From Sphingopyxis sp. PAMC25046 (lineage in GTDB: Bacteria > Pseudomonadota > Alphaproteobacteria > Sphingomonadales > Sphingomonadaceae): a stretch of 64,000 nt of DNA. The position numbers were made by a program, and so were the translations under genes. The DNA lies in assembly GCF_004795895.1 (NCBI RefSeq), contig NZ_CP039250.1:4317501-4381500 (forward strand). Direction: 5' to 3'. The notes beneath the pieces are model-generated. The model was not told the DNA's origin. It did not search any database and worked only from the letters and a program-made list of their open reading frames with translations. Below are positions 16,301 through 24,568 of the stretch, one piece after another. Every line of letters begins with the position of its first letter. Position 1 is the first letter of the stretch.

Positions 16301-18163
16301 TCAGCCTAGGCCAAAGGCGACGGCTGTCCAGTAAGTGATACCAGCAGCGGCATAGGCGAGCAGGAACAAATAGCCAACCATGAACATCGGCCATTTCCAC
16401 CCATTAGTCTCGCGCCGGGTGATCGCGATCGTCGAAATACACTGCGGCGCGAAGACGAACCAGGCAAGGAAGGCGAGCGCGGTCGCGAGGCTCCATTTGC
16501 CCTGCAGCCGTTCGCCAAGCGTTTCGGCCATCGCTTCCTCGTCGTCGCCCGCGTCGATCGCGTTCGCCGTCGCCATCGCCGATACGGCGACTTCGCGCGC
16601 CGCCATCGCGGGGATCAGCGCAAGCGCGATGTCGTGGTTGAAACCGATCGGCGCGACGACGACCTCGAGCCCGCTCGCGATGCGCCCCGCGACGCTATAT
16701 TCCACCTGGCTTTCGCCTTCGGGCGCCTGCGGAAAGGTCAGAAGCAGCCACAGCACGACCGTGGTCATCGCGATGATCGTGCCGGCGCGGCGCAGGAATA
16801 TCCACGCGCGCTGCCACAGGCCGAGCAGGACGTCGCGCAGCTGCGGCATCTGGTAGCGTGGCATTTCCATCATGAAGCCCGCGCCCGCGCCCTTGGCGAC
16901 CGTGCGGCGGAGTGCAAAGGCGACAACGAGCGCGCCGACGATGCCCGCGAGATAGAGGCCGAAGAGCACAAGCCCCTGCAGCCCGATGCCGGTGCCGCCG
17001 ACGCCGCGGTTCGGGATGAAGGCGGCGATGATCAGCGCATAGACGGGCAGCCGCGCGGAACAGGTCATCAAGGGCGCGATCAATATCGTCGTCAACCGGT
17101 CCTTTTCGTCGGGGATCGCGCGCGTCGCCATGATGCCCGGGACGGCGCAGGCGAAGCTGGAGAGCAGCGGGATGAAGCCGCGCCCCGACAGCCCGACCTT
17201 GCCCATCAGCCCGTCCATCAGGAAGGCGGCGCGCGTCATATAGCCCGAGGCTTCCAGAAGCAGGATGAAGAGGAAGAGGATCAGGATCTGCGGCAGGAAG
17301 ACGACGACCGCGCCGACGCCCGCGAGCAGGCCCTCGACGACGAGGTCGCGCAGGAAATTCTGCGGAATATTGTCGACCACCCACGCCTGTATCGTGCCGA
17401 CGAGGCCTTCGAGTGCGTCGGCGGGCGGCGCGGCCCAGGCGTAAACCGCCTGAAACATCACGAACATCAGCGCGAGCAGGATGATCATCCCGGCGACCGG
17501 ATGCAGCACGATATTGTCGACGCGCTGCGTCCAGCGGCGCACCGGGGTTTCGCTGACGATCGCGGCCTTCGCGAGCGCGCGGGCGCGCTGGTGGAGCGCG
17601 GCGTCGTTCGTTTCGGAGGGTGCGGCGGGGCCGCGCGACGAATGCGACTGGATCGCGCTGTCGATCGCGGCGAGCAGTTCGGTGAGTCCGCGCTTGCGCA
17701 CCGCTACTGTCGGCACGACGGGGACCCCGAGTTCCCTCGACAGCCGCTCGGCGTCGAGCGTCAGCCCGTCGCGGGCCGCGAGATCGACCATGTTGAGCGC
17801 GACGACGGTCGGCAGACCGAGCGCCAGCAGCTCGATCGCGAAGCTCAGATGATTGTCGAGGTTCGCGGCGTCGAGCACGACGATCAGCGCGTCGGGGCGC
17901 GTCTCGCCCGCCTGACGGCCGAGCACGACGTCGCGCGTCACCGCTTCGTCGAGGCTCGCGGGCGTCAGGCTGTAGGTGCCGGGCAGGTCGATCAGCGACA
18001 GCGGGCGGCCGTCGGCGAAGCTGGCGTGCCCCGCCTTCCGCTCGACGGTGACGCCGGGATAGTTGGCGATCTTCTGCCGCGCGCCGGTCAGCGCGTTGAA
18101 CAGGCTCGATTTGCCGGCGTTGGGATTGCCGACGAGCGCTATCGAGGGAATCGCGCCGGTCAT
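16301..18163 (-). CDS. feoB: Ferrous iron transporter FeoB
   Basis: Inner-membrane Fe(II) transporter of 620 residues. The cytosolic N-terminal G domain has G1 GNPNAGKS (residues 12-19), G3 DLPG (59-62) and the G4-like NMVD. The C-terminal membrane domain has two Gate motifs, including the conserved cysteines in FACAVPGIM and APLMTCSARLP. Its ATG overlaps the feoA stop by ATGA. At 620 residues it is shorter than E. coli FeoB (773), as in other compact versions. No FeoC gene follows; ssb comes next. Confidence 0.95.
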   Translation of the reverse strand: MTGAIPSIALVGNPNAGKSSLFNALTGARQKIANYPGVTVERKAGHASFADGRPLSLIDLPGTYSLTPASLDEAVTRDVVLGRQAGETRPDALIVVLDAANLDNHLSFAIELLALGLPTVVALNMVDLAARDGLTLDAERLSRELGVPVVPTVAVRKRGLTELLAAIDSAIQSHSSRGPAAPSETNDAALHQRARALAKAAIVSETPVRRWTQRVDNIVLHPVAGMIILLALMFVMFQAVYAWAAPPADALEGLVGTIQAWVVDNIPQNFLRDLVVEGLLAGVGAVVVFLPQILILFLFILLLEASGYMTRAAFLMDGLMGKVGLSGRGFIPLLSSFACAVPGIMATRAIPDEKDRLTTILIAPLMTCSARLPVYALIIAAFIPNRGVGGTGIGLQGLVLFGLYLAGIVGALVVAFALRRTVAKGAGAGFMMEMPRYQMPQLRDVLLGLWQRAWIFLRRAGTIIAMTTVVLWLLLTFPQAPEGESQVEYSVAGRIASGLEVVVAPIGFNHDIALALIPAMAAREVAVSAMATANAIDAGDDEEAMAETLGERLQGKWSLATALAFLAWFVFAPQCISTIAITRRETNGWKWPMFMVGYLFLLAYAAAGITYWTAVAFGLG

Positions 18164-18408
18164 GCCGCGGGCTCCACTTCGATCGCGGCGGCTTGTCTGG
18201 CGCGGATGATCACCTTCATGCGGCCGACGGTCAGCGCGAGCGGATCGCGCGAAAAGATGCTGCCACGGTGGTGCGGGGTGACTTCGCACCCTTCCATCAG
18301 GCCGAATTCGCGCAGGCGCCGGCCCTCGTCGTCGGACATGGCATTCCAGTCGATACGGGCGATCCGCACCATCACGCCGAGCGGCGACTTGTCGAGCAAA
18401 GCAGTCAT
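18160..18408 (-). CDS. feoA: Ferrous iron transport protein FeoA
   Basis: An 82-residue SH3-like protein that supports FeoB activity. The fold is recognisable from RRLREFGLMEGCEVTPHHRGSIFSRDPLALTVG, ending with IIRARQAAAIEVEP. It overlaps feoB by four bases (ATGA), so the two are translationally coupled. A Fur-box-like sequence abuts the start codon, consistent with iron repression of the feoAB pair. A 53-base gap separates it from the upstream COQ9-family gene on the same strand. Confidence 0.93.
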   Translation of the reverse strand: MTALLDKSPLGVMVRIARIDWNAMSDDEGRRLREFGLMEGCEVTPHHRGSIFSRDPLALTVGRMKVIIRARQAAAIEVEPAA

Positions 18409-18410
18409 TT

Positions 18411-18429
18411 GCGAGCGATTATCAATAAC
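18411..18429 (-). promoter_or_regulatory. Fur-box-like operator before feoA
   Basis: Read on the minus strand the 19 bases are GTTATTGATAATCGCTCGC. They match the classical 19-base Fur consensus at 13 positions, including the central TGATAATC. The site ends two bases before the feoA ATG, overlapping the ribosome-binding region. Alphaproteobacteria may use Fur/Mur or Irr, so which regulator binds is open. Confidence 0.5.
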
Positions 18430-18461
18430 ACTCGGCGAGCGCCAGCCCTTATCTTGGGCGA

Positions 18462-19127
18462 TCAGCGCCCCGGATAACGCAGCCGCCCGACGAAACGCGC
18501 GAGGCTCGGCCGTTCGCCGCTGCGCGCGGCGCGGCGGTGCTTCCAGCTTTCGAAACGCATCACCTGATCGATGCGGCGCGCGAGGAAAGCGCGCGTATCG
18601 GCGAAATCCTCGCTCTCGTCGTTCAGGAACACCGCCATCGTCGATCCATAGACCGCGCCGAGGATCGCGCGCTTGCTGTAATGATTATAGTCGGTCGCGG
18701 TATCGCCCGCGAGGCGCCACATATGATCTGCAGCGCGCCAGCCGAGCTTCGCGGCGTGCGGTGCATTGGTCGGTAGCGCGAGCAGCGCGAGCGCGCGGCG
18801 GAGCGATTCGCGGTAGGGGTCAAGCAGTTCAATGCGCGTTTCGACGAGTGTCGTGATCCGCTGGCGAATCTTGAGCGTCGCAAGCTTTTCGGCGGGCCAG
18901 CGCCGTTCCATTTCGGCATCGATGTCGGCGAACCACGCGTCGACCATGTCGCGCGCGCCGCCGGGAAAGGCGAGCCGCGCAACATCGGGATCGACGCCGA
19001 CGCGCGCCGCCGCGTCCGCCAGCGCGGCATCGCCGAACCCGTCGAACGCCGCCGAGGCGGCAATCAACGGCGCGAGCGCGGCGCGAATCTCGTCGAGGGT
19101 CGGGTCGGCGGGCAAGATGGAGGCCAT
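18462..19127 (-). CDS. COQ9-family protein
   Basis: A 221-residue member of the COQ9 family, TetR-like helical proteins that bind lipids and support ubiquinone biosynthesis, in mitochondria by presenting the intermediate to COQ7. Visible features are the N-terminal helix set starting MASILPADPTLDEIRAAL and the region DHMWRLAGDTATDYNHYSKRAILGAVYGST, which is the family hallmark. The later ATG (19127) is chosen because upstream sequence lacks family similarity. It is divergent from the OYE-type reductase. The role in ubiquinone synthesis is inferred from mitochondrial homologues. Confidence 0.88.
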   Translation of the reverse strand: MASILPADPTLDEIRAALAPLIAASAAFDGFGDAALADAAARVGVDPDVARLAFPGGARDMVDAWFADIDAEMERRWPAEKLATLKIRQRITTLVETRIELLDPYRESLRRALALLALPTNAPHAAKLGWRAADHMWRLAGDTATDYNHYSKRAILGAVYGSTMAVFLNDESEDFADTRAFLARRIDQVMRFESWKHRRAARSGERPSLARFVGRLRYPGR

Positions 19128-19321
19128 GAGCGTCAGATAGGCCGCGCCGCGCGGTTCGGCAACCGCGCGGACATAACGATGTCGACGCGCGCCTTCTTCG
19201 CTGTCATTTAGATTTTCTTTTGCTACCCACCATTGTGTCGGCCCTGCTGCATCCATAGCTTCGCGGGCCAAGGCGGCGGCCGATGGGGCCGGCCCGCAAA
19301 GAAAGTGAATGTGGAGGAAAT

Positions 19322-20407
19322 ATGGCCGTATCACTGTTCGATCCGATCCAGCTGGGCGCTATCGACGCGCCGAATCGCATCATCATGGCGCCGCTGACCC
19401 GCGGCCGCGCCGGACCGGGTTTCGTGCCCAACGAGCTCGCGCGCGAATATTATCGCCAGCGCGCCTCGGCGGGGCTCATCATTTCCGAAGCCACGGGCAT
19501 TTCGCAGGAAGGGCTCGGCTGGCCGAGCGCGCCTGGTCTCTGGACCGATGCGCAGGTCGAAGGCTGGAAGCCGGTGACCGACGCCGTTCACGAAGCCGGC
19601 GGGCGGATCGTCGCGCAGCTCTGGCACATGGGGCGCGTCGTCCATTCGGTGTTCAACGACGGCAAGCCGCCCGTCTCCGCGTCGGCGACGCAGGCGCCGG
19701 GCAAGGCGCACACGCCGGTCGGCCGCCGGGAATATGAAGTTGCGCGCCCGCTTGAGCTTGGCGAAATACCGCGCGTCATCGCCGACTACGCCAAGGCGGC
19801 CGAAAATGCGAAGCGCGCCGGGTTTGACGGCGTGCAGTTGCACGGCGCCAACGGCTATCTGATCGACCAGTTCCTGCGCGACGGGTCGAACCTGCGCGAC
19901 GATGATTATGGCGGCCCGGTCGAAAACCGCATCCGCCTGCTCCGCGAAGTCACCGAAGCGCTGATTTCGATCTGGGGCGCCGACCGCGTCGGCGTGCGCC
20001 TGTCGCCCAATGGCGATACGCAGGGCGTCGACGACAGCGCGCCCGAAAAGCTGTTTCCGATCGCCGCCGCGGCGCTGGACGCGCTCGGCATCGCCTTCCT
20101 CGAATTGCGCGAACCCGGCCCCGACGGCACCTTCGGGCGTACCGATGTGCCGAAACAGTCGCCTTCGATCCGGGCGGCTTTCAAGCGCCCGCTGATCCTC
20201 AACAGCGATTATGATGTCGCGCTCGCCGAACAGGCGCTCGCCAGCGGCACCGCCGACGCGATCGCCTTCGGCCGGCCTTTCATCGGCAACCCCGATCTGG
20301 TCGAGCGGATCCAGAGCGGCGCCGACTGGGCGGCCGACAATCCGCAGACCTGGTATTCGCCGGGCCCCGAAGGCTACACCGACTATCCGGCGCTGCAGCC
20401 GGCGTAA
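19322..20407 (+). CDS. Old yellow enzyme family alkene reductase (NemA-like)
   Basis: A 361-residue FMN-dependent TIM barrel that reduces activated C=C bonds such as enones, maleimides or nitro compounds with NAD(P)H. Family features are APLTRGRA near the start, AQLWHMGRV, and the substrate-binding HGANGYLIDQFLRDGSN segment. RLSPNGD and the C-terminal FGRPFIGNPDL phosphate-binding strand follow. GGAGG is ideally placed before the ATG. It stands alone between the divergent COQ9 gene and the convergent membrane-protein gene. The natural substrate is unknown. Confidence 0.93.
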   Translation: MAVSLFDPIQLGAIDAPNRIIMAPLTRGRAGPGFVPNELAREYYRQRASAGLIISEATGISQEGLGWPSAPGLWTDAQVEGWKPVTDAVHEAGGRIVAQLWHMGRVVHSVFNDGKPPVSASATQAPGKAHTPVGRREYEVARPLELGEIPRVIADYAKAAENAKRAGFDGVQLHGANGYLIDQFLRDGSNLRDDDYGGPVENRIRLLREVTEALISIWGADRVGVRLSPNGDTQGVDDSAPEKLFPIAAAALDALGIAFLELREPGPDGTFGRTDVPKQSPSIRAAFKRPLILNSDYDVALAEQALASGTADAIAFGRPFIGNPDLVERIQSGADWAADNPQTWYSPGPEGYTDYPALQPA

Positions 20408-20442
20408 CAGGCCGATGATCCGGGCGGCCGCTGCCGTCCGGA

Positions 20443-21018
20443 TCATCGCTTTTCGGCGAGCGCCTTGTCGACGATAGCGGCGCCGATCGGCCCGAGAAAA
20501 TTGCCGCCGAAGCGGAACAGCAGGAACGCGGCGACGAACAAGAGCAGCGGCGCAATAAAGGCGATGACGATCGCCGCGATCACCACGCCGAAGAACAGGG
20601 CCATAAAGCGGCCGGTCAGTTCGGACTGCCCGTTCGGGCCCAGTTCGATTGTGCGCGGCCCCTTTGCATCCCACCATTTCGCCGTGACGATCGTCTTCCG
20701 GTCGCTCGCTTGCGGTTGAGACTGCGGGCGTTGCGGGATGCGGGCGGGTCCCTTCCCCCTCGCCTGCCGGCCCCATGGCTGCTTGCGGTTTATCGCGGCG
20801 CGCTGCGGCGCCGGAGCGGCTTTGGCAAGCTCGAGGATCGCCTCGGGGCCGGCAGCCTGCGCCGCGGGGCGAAGGGGTTCGACCCCCATGCGGCGATCAT
20901 GCGCATCCATCCGCTCGGCCGCGGTCGGCGGGATCTGCCCGGTTTCGCGGTCGATCACCACCAGCCGCCCGCCGCGCTCGACGACCGAAAAACGGCTGGG
21001 GGGCGGGCGGTCAACCAA
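20443..21018 (-). CDS. Hypothetical protein with C-terminal membrane segments, downstream of ribH
   Basis: About 191 residues, unrecognised. The N-terminal part ([19 protein letters not shown]) is soluble-looking and the middle is rich in Pro/Gln/Arg. The end has a long hydrophobic stretch ([33 protein letters not shown]) that could span the membrane twice. The proposed start is TTG 21018, which overlaps the ribH stop by eight bases and has AAGGA upstream. The alternative is ATG 20910, which would drop the first 36 residues. Translation coupled to ribH suggests co-expression; function cannot be stated. Confidence 0.55.
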   Translation of the reverse strand: MVDRPPPSRFSVVERGGRLVVIDRETGQIPPTAAERMDAHDRRMGVEPLRPAAQAAGPEAILELAKAAPAPQRAAINRKQPWGRQARGKGPARIPQRPQSQPQASDRKTIVTAKWWDAKGPRTIELGPNGQSELTGRFMALFFGVVIAAIVIAFIAPLLLFVAAFLLFRFGGNFLGPIGAAIVDKALAEKR

Positions 21019-21436
21019 TACCGAATTGTTCCTTGAGCGCGAGCATGGCGAGCGCGGCCTTCGCCGCTTCACCGCCCTTATCCTTGCGCGTCTTGTCGGC
21101 GCGCGCAAGCGCCTGTTCCTCATCTTCGACGGTCAGGATGCCGTTGCCGATCGCGAGCCCGTCGAGCGTCAGCGCCATGATGCCGCGCGCGCTTTCGTTC
21201 GACACCACCTCGAAATGATAGGTTTCGCCGCGAATCACGACGCCCAACGCGACATAGGCGTCGTAACGTCCGCTGTCGGCGGCGAGCGAGATCGCCGCAG
21301 GCACTTCGAGCGCGCCCGGGACCGTCACCGTTTCGTGGCTATGCCCCTCGCCCTCGAGCGCGCTCCGCACGCCGTCGAGCAGCATGTCGTTGAGGTGCGA
21401 ATAGAAACGGGCTTCAACGATCAGAACATGTGCCAT
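21011..21436 (-). CDS. ribH: 6,7-dimethyl-8-ribityllumazine synthase
   Basis: Penultimate riboflavin enzyme: condenses dihydroxybutanone phosphate with the ribityl pyrimidine. The protein is 141 residues, with [11 protein letters not shown] (substrate loop), [14 protein letters not shown] (catalytic His region) and a C-terminal [12 protein letters not shown] helix. Its ATG shares one base with the ribBX stop (TGATG), so it is translationally coupled to the enzyme that makes one of its two substrates. Confidence 0.96.
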   Translation of the reverse strand: MAHVLIVEARFYSHLNDMLLDGVRSALEGEGHSHETVTVPGALEVPAAISLAADSGRYDAYVALGVVIRGETYHFEVVSNESARGIMALTLDGLAIGNGILTVEDEEQALARADKTRKDKGGEAAKAALAMLALKEQFGIG

Positions 21437-22716
21437 CAGGCTTCTCCGGGAATCGGGCGTTCGCCGACAACCGACAGGCCATAGCCTTCGAGGCCGACGA
21501 TATTGCTGTGGGTGGGGGTGAGCAATTCCATCGCGTGGACGCCAAGGTCGGCAAGGATCTGCGCGCCGATGCCATAGGTGCGCAGGTCCATGCCGCCGGT
21601 CGGCGGCGGCAGCGCGTCGGCATCGGCCGAGCCGGGCAGCGGGCGCATCAGCATCACGATCACCCCTGCGCCGGCTTCGCCGATCGCGTCCATCGACCGC
21701 TGGAGGCGGCGCTTCTTGGGACCCGGGCGGCCCATGATGTCGTCGAAGAGCGAAACGGCGTGCATCCGCACGAGCGTCACGCCTTCAGGATCGACCGGCC
21801 CCTTCTGCAGCACCAGATTGACGCTGCCGTCGATCTTGTTGCGATAGGATTTGAGGCGCCAGTCGCCGCCATAGTCCGATTCGAACGGATCGTCGGACAC
21901 GCATTCGACCAGCCGGTCGCTGCGGTTGCGATAGGCGATGAGGTCGGCGATCGTGCCGATCTTGAGCCCGTGGCGCCGCGCGAAGGGGATGAGGTCGTCG
22001 AGCCGCGCCATCGTGCCGTCGTCGTTCATGATCTCGCAGATCACGCCCGAGGGGTTGAGCCCCGCGAGCCGCGCGATGTCGACCGACGCCTCGGTATGGC
22101 CGGCGCGCACGAGCACGCCGCCGTCGCGCGCGATCAGCGGAAAAATATGGCCCGGCGTCACGATGTCGTCGCGGGTCTTGCCCGAGTCGATGGCCACGGC
22201 AACAGTGCGCGCGCGGTCGCCCGCCGAAATACCCGTCGTCACCCCTTCGCGCGCCTCGATCGACGTCGTGAAGGCGGTTTCGTGCCGCGTGCCGTTGTTG
22301 CGGCTCATCAGTTCGAGCCCGAGCGTGTCGACGCGCGCCTTCGTCAGCGTCAGGCAGACGAGGCCCCGGCCGTGGGTGACCATGAAGTTGATCGCGTCGG
22401 GAGTCGCCATCTGCGCGGGGATGACGAGGTCGCCCTCATTCTCGCGATCCTCATCGTCGACGAGGATGAACATGCGCCCATTGCGCGCCTCGGCGATGAT
22501 CTCCTCGGGGCTCGCCATCGGCGACAGATCGCTGCCGTTCGCGAGCCAGTTTTCGAGCTTGCGCAGCGTTTCGGCGGTGGGGTTCCAACCGGGCGAGTCG
22601 AGGTCGCGCAGGCTGTTGGCGTGGAGACCCGCGGCGCGAGCGAGACCCGAGCGGGACATGGCCCCGTCGTCGACGATGGCGCGGATACGATCGATGAGCA
22701 TTGTGGACATGATCAT
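21436..22716 (-). CDS. ribB: 3,4-dihydroxy-2-butanone-4-phosphate synthase, RibBX type, with N-terminal HTH domain
   Basis: A 426-residue protein in three parts. Residues about 18-62 look like an XRE/lambda-repressor-type helix-turn-helix ([19 protein letters not shown], then [14 protein letters not shown]). Residues about 69-270 are a complete RibB domain: the [10 protein letters not shown] acidic loop, [27 protein letters not shown] and [12 protein letters not shown]. The rest is homologous to GTP cyclohydrolase II but lacks the zinc cysteines: where that enzyme has HSECLTGD and RCDCG, this one has HAVSLFDD and no cysteine. It therefore makes DHBP from ribulose 5-phosphate, while true RibA must be elsewhere. 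Start could be ATG 22716 or ATG 22710. Confidence 0.92.
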   Translation of the reverse strand: MIMSTMLIDRIRAIVDDGAMSRSGLARAAGLHANSLRDLDSPGWNPTAETLRKLENWLANGSDLSPMASPEEIIAEARNGRMFILVDDEDRENEGDLVIPAQMATPDAINFMVTHGRGLVCLTLTKARVDTLGLELMSRNNGTRHETAFTTSIEAREGVTTGISAGDRARTVAVAIDSGKTRDDIVTPGHIFPLIARDGGVLVRAGHTEASVDIARLAGLNPSGVICEIMNDDGTMARLDDLIPFARRHGLKIGTIADLIAYRNRSDRLVECVSDDPFESDYGGDWRLKSYRNKIDGSVNLVLQKGPVDPEGVTLVRMHAVSLFDDIMGRPGPKKRRLQRSMDAIGEAGAGVIVMLMRPLPGSADADALPPPTGGMDLRTYGIGAQILADLGVHAMELLTPTHSNIVGLEGYGLSVVGERPIPGEA

Positions 22717-22722
22717 CGTGTC

Positions 22723-22759
22723 TCACATCATAATGTGACTGTCAATAAATCTATCACAT
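22723..22759 (-). promoter_or_regulatory. Palindrome and -35 element upstream of ribBX
   Basis: TCACAT (22723-22728) and ATGTGA (22733-22738) form a perfect six-base inverted repeat with a four-base spacer. A further TCACAT (22754-22759) lies 31 bases away in the same orientation. On the minus strand a consensus TTGACA (22745-22740) lies between them, so the palindrome falls in the promoter spacer. The -10 at the expected distance is poor. A repressor operator is the natural reading; the HTH domain of the downstream protein is one candidate binder. Confidence 0.5.
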
Positions 22760-22767
22760 TGTAATGA

Positions 22768-23385
22768 TCATTGCGGTCCGAAGGTCGGCCCGAACTCGCG
22801 CTCCGGCGTATCGGCCTTGGCTTCGAGCAGCGCGAGAATCCTTCCGCTACGATCGTTGCGCTTGGCATAGTCGCGTGCCGACATGCCTGCGATATGGTCG
22901 GTCTTGTCGGGATTGGCGCCGCGCTTCACGAGCAACCGGACCATCGCGACATTCCGCGCCTGCACCGCAAGGATCAGCGCGGTTTCGCCGCGCCGGTTAG
23001 CCTGGTCGACGGGGGCCTTGCGGTCGAGCAGCTCTTCAGCGCCGTCGGTGAAGTTGATCAGCGCGGTGTGCATCAGGGGGGTCACTTCCTGACGATCGCC
23101 GATCGACGGATCGGCGCCCTTGGCGAGCAGGAAGCGCAGCCAGCTGATATCGCGCCGCTTGGCGACGATGATCAGCGCCGTTTCACCCGTGTCGGGGTTG
23201 CGCGTGTTGACGAACGAGGGGTCATCCTTCAGCGCCTCGGTCGCCTTGGTCCCGTCGCGGTTCTCGACCGCCTGCAGAAAGGCATAGCCACCGCGGAACT
23301 GCGCCTGCGCGGGGAGGGCGAGACCCGCAACCGCGAGCAGCAGCAACAGGCAAGAGGCGAGGCGGAATTCCGCGCGTCGAAACAT
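22768..23385 (-). CDS. Exported ankyrin-repeat protein
   Basis: A 205-residue protein with a signal peptide (hydrophobic residues about 10-27, ending PAQAQ) and then ankyrin repeats. At least four units are visible, including NPDTGETALIIVAKRRDISWLRFLLAKGADP, VTPLMHTALINFTDGAEELLDRKAP and RRGETALILAVQARNVAMVRLLVKRGANP. Such repeats mediate protein binding; periplasmic location is inferred from the signal peptide. The start at ATG 23385 gives an intact signal peptide. It lies upstream of ribBX on the same strand but with its stop 51 bases before it. Partner unknown. Confidence 0.85.
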   Translation of the reverse strand: MFRRAEFRLASCLLLLLAVAGLALPAQAQFRGGYAFLQAVENRDGTKATEALKDDPSFVNTRNPDTGETALIIVAKRRDISWLRFLLAKGADPSIGDRQEVTPLMHTALINFTDGAEELLDRKAPVDQANRRGETALILAVQARNVAMVRLLVKRGANPDKTDHIAGMSARDYAKRNDRSGRILALLEAKADTPEREFGPTFGPQ

Positions 23386-23474
23386 GATCGGGCGACCCCC
23401 TGGGGCAATTTGTCCGCCGCGTACGGCGACGACAATGGTTGATTTTCGCAAGCTAGCCGACCAAGGCTGGCCAC

Positions 23475-24119
23475 ATGATGAATATCGCAAATATGGGACA
23501 AAGGCTCGTCCGTGCAAGCCTGATCCTCGCTTTCGGCGTCGCGCTCGCGGGATGCAATGGTTCGGGTGAGAGTACGCCTGCCAAGCCGCCGCTCGAGGGC
23601 GCGCGGATCGGCGGCGCCTTCACGCTGACCGACCAGAATGGCAAAACGGTGCGCGACAGCGATTTCGCCGGCCAATATCGCCTCGTCTATTTCGGCTACA
23701 GCTTTTGCCCCGACATCTGCCCGGTCGACCTGCAAAAGCTGATGCGCGGCCTGTCGCAGTTCGAAAAGACCGACGCGGCACGCGGCGCCAAGGTAGCGCC
23801 GCTCTTCATCACCGTCGATCCCGAACGCGACACGCCCGAGGCCTTGAAGCCCTTCGTCGCGCGCTATCATCCCCGCCTGCTCGGCCTGACAGGCACCCCC
23901 GAACAGATCGCCGCGGCTGCCAAGGCCTATGTCGTCACCTATAACAAGGTGCCGGGCTCGGCGCCCGACCGCTATCTGATGGCGCACAGCCAGCTCGCCT
24001 TTCTGATGGATCCCGACGGCAAGCCGCTCGCGCTGCTGCCGCTCGATGACCCGTCGACCGACGTCGACGAGGGTGCGCCGGGCAAGGTCGCCGCCGAGCT
24101 GGCGAAGTGGGTGAAGTGA
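23475..24119 (+). CDS. SCO1/SenC-family copper chaperone lipoprotein
   Basis: A 214-residue thioredoxin-fold lipoprotein. The lipobox LAGC places the acylated Cys at residue 27. Copper ligands are Cys78 and Cys82 (FCPDIC) and His171 (LMAHSQ). SCO proteins load copper into the CuA site of cytochrome c oxidase or maintain its redox state. Two adjacent ATGs (23475, 23478) are possible starts. The stop overlaps the next gene's ATG by one base (TGATG). It is divergent from the ankyrin gene, and the oxidase genes are not in the window. Confidence 0.92.
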   Translation: MMNIANMGQRLVRASLILAFGVALAGCNGSGESTPAKPPLEGARIGGAFTLTDQNGKTVRDSDFAGQYRLVYFGYSFCPDICPVDLQKLMRGLSQFEKTDAARGAKVAPLFITVDPERDTPEALKPFVARYHPRLLGLTGTPEQIAAAAKAYVVTYNKVPGSAPDRYLMAHSQLAFLMDPDGKPLALLPLDDPSTDVDEGAPGKVAAELAKWVK

Positions 24120-24568
24120 TGGCGGCCGGGGCGACATCGGAGCGCCCCTTCTGGGAAGCGCCGCTCGCCAGTCTCGACGCCGGGCAATGGGAAGCGCTGT
24201 GCGATGGCTGCGGCAAATGCTGCCTGCACAAGCTGGAAGACGAGGACACCGGCCGCATCTATCCCACCAATGTCGCGTGCCGCCTGCTCGACCTTACCAC
24301 CGCGCGCTGCAGCGATTACAAGCACCGCCGCCGTCATGTTCCCGATTGCCTGACATTGACCAAGGCAAAGGTCGACGACCTTGAATGGCTGCCGCAGAGC
24401 TGCGCCTATCGACTGCGCGCCGAGGGCGAACCCTTGCCCGACTGGCATTATCTCGTCTGCGGCGATCGCGAGGCGGTGCACCGCGCGGGCCAGTCGATCA
24501 TCGGCTGGACGGTCGGCGAGGATGTCGCGGGGCCGCTCGAGAATCATCTTGTCGAACGCGTCGTTTGA
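24119..24568 (+). CDS. YcgN-family cysteine cluster protein
   Basis: A 149-residue cytosolic protein of the YcgN/UPF0260 family. The cysteine cluster is clear: LCDGCGKCCLHKLED near residues 28-42, then CRLLDL, CSDYKHR, PDCLTL, QSCAYRL and YLVCGD. Such a set may bind a metal or Fe-S cluster; the function of the family is unknown. Translation is coupled to the SCO1 gene by TGATG, and its 3' end overlaps the next gene by about 20 bases, so three genes are packed as one unit. Confidence 0.87.
   Translation: MAAGATSERPFWEAPLASLDAGQWEALCDGCGKCCLHKLEDEDTGRIYPTNVACRLLDLTTARCSDYKHRRRHVPDCLTLTKAKVDDLEWLPQSCAYRLRAEGEPLPDWHYLVCGDREAVHRAGQSIIGWTVGEDVAGPLENHLVERVV

Noticed and set aside
16634..18856. 740-codon open frame on the plus strand opposite feoB-feoA
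   Set aside because: Composition is low-complexity Arg/Ala/Asp with no recognisable domain; feoAB on the other strand is certain.
22717..22767. Possible FMN riboswitch upstream of ribBX
   Set aside because: Only 51 bases separate it from the ankyrin gene and none of the conserved RFN-element stems is present.
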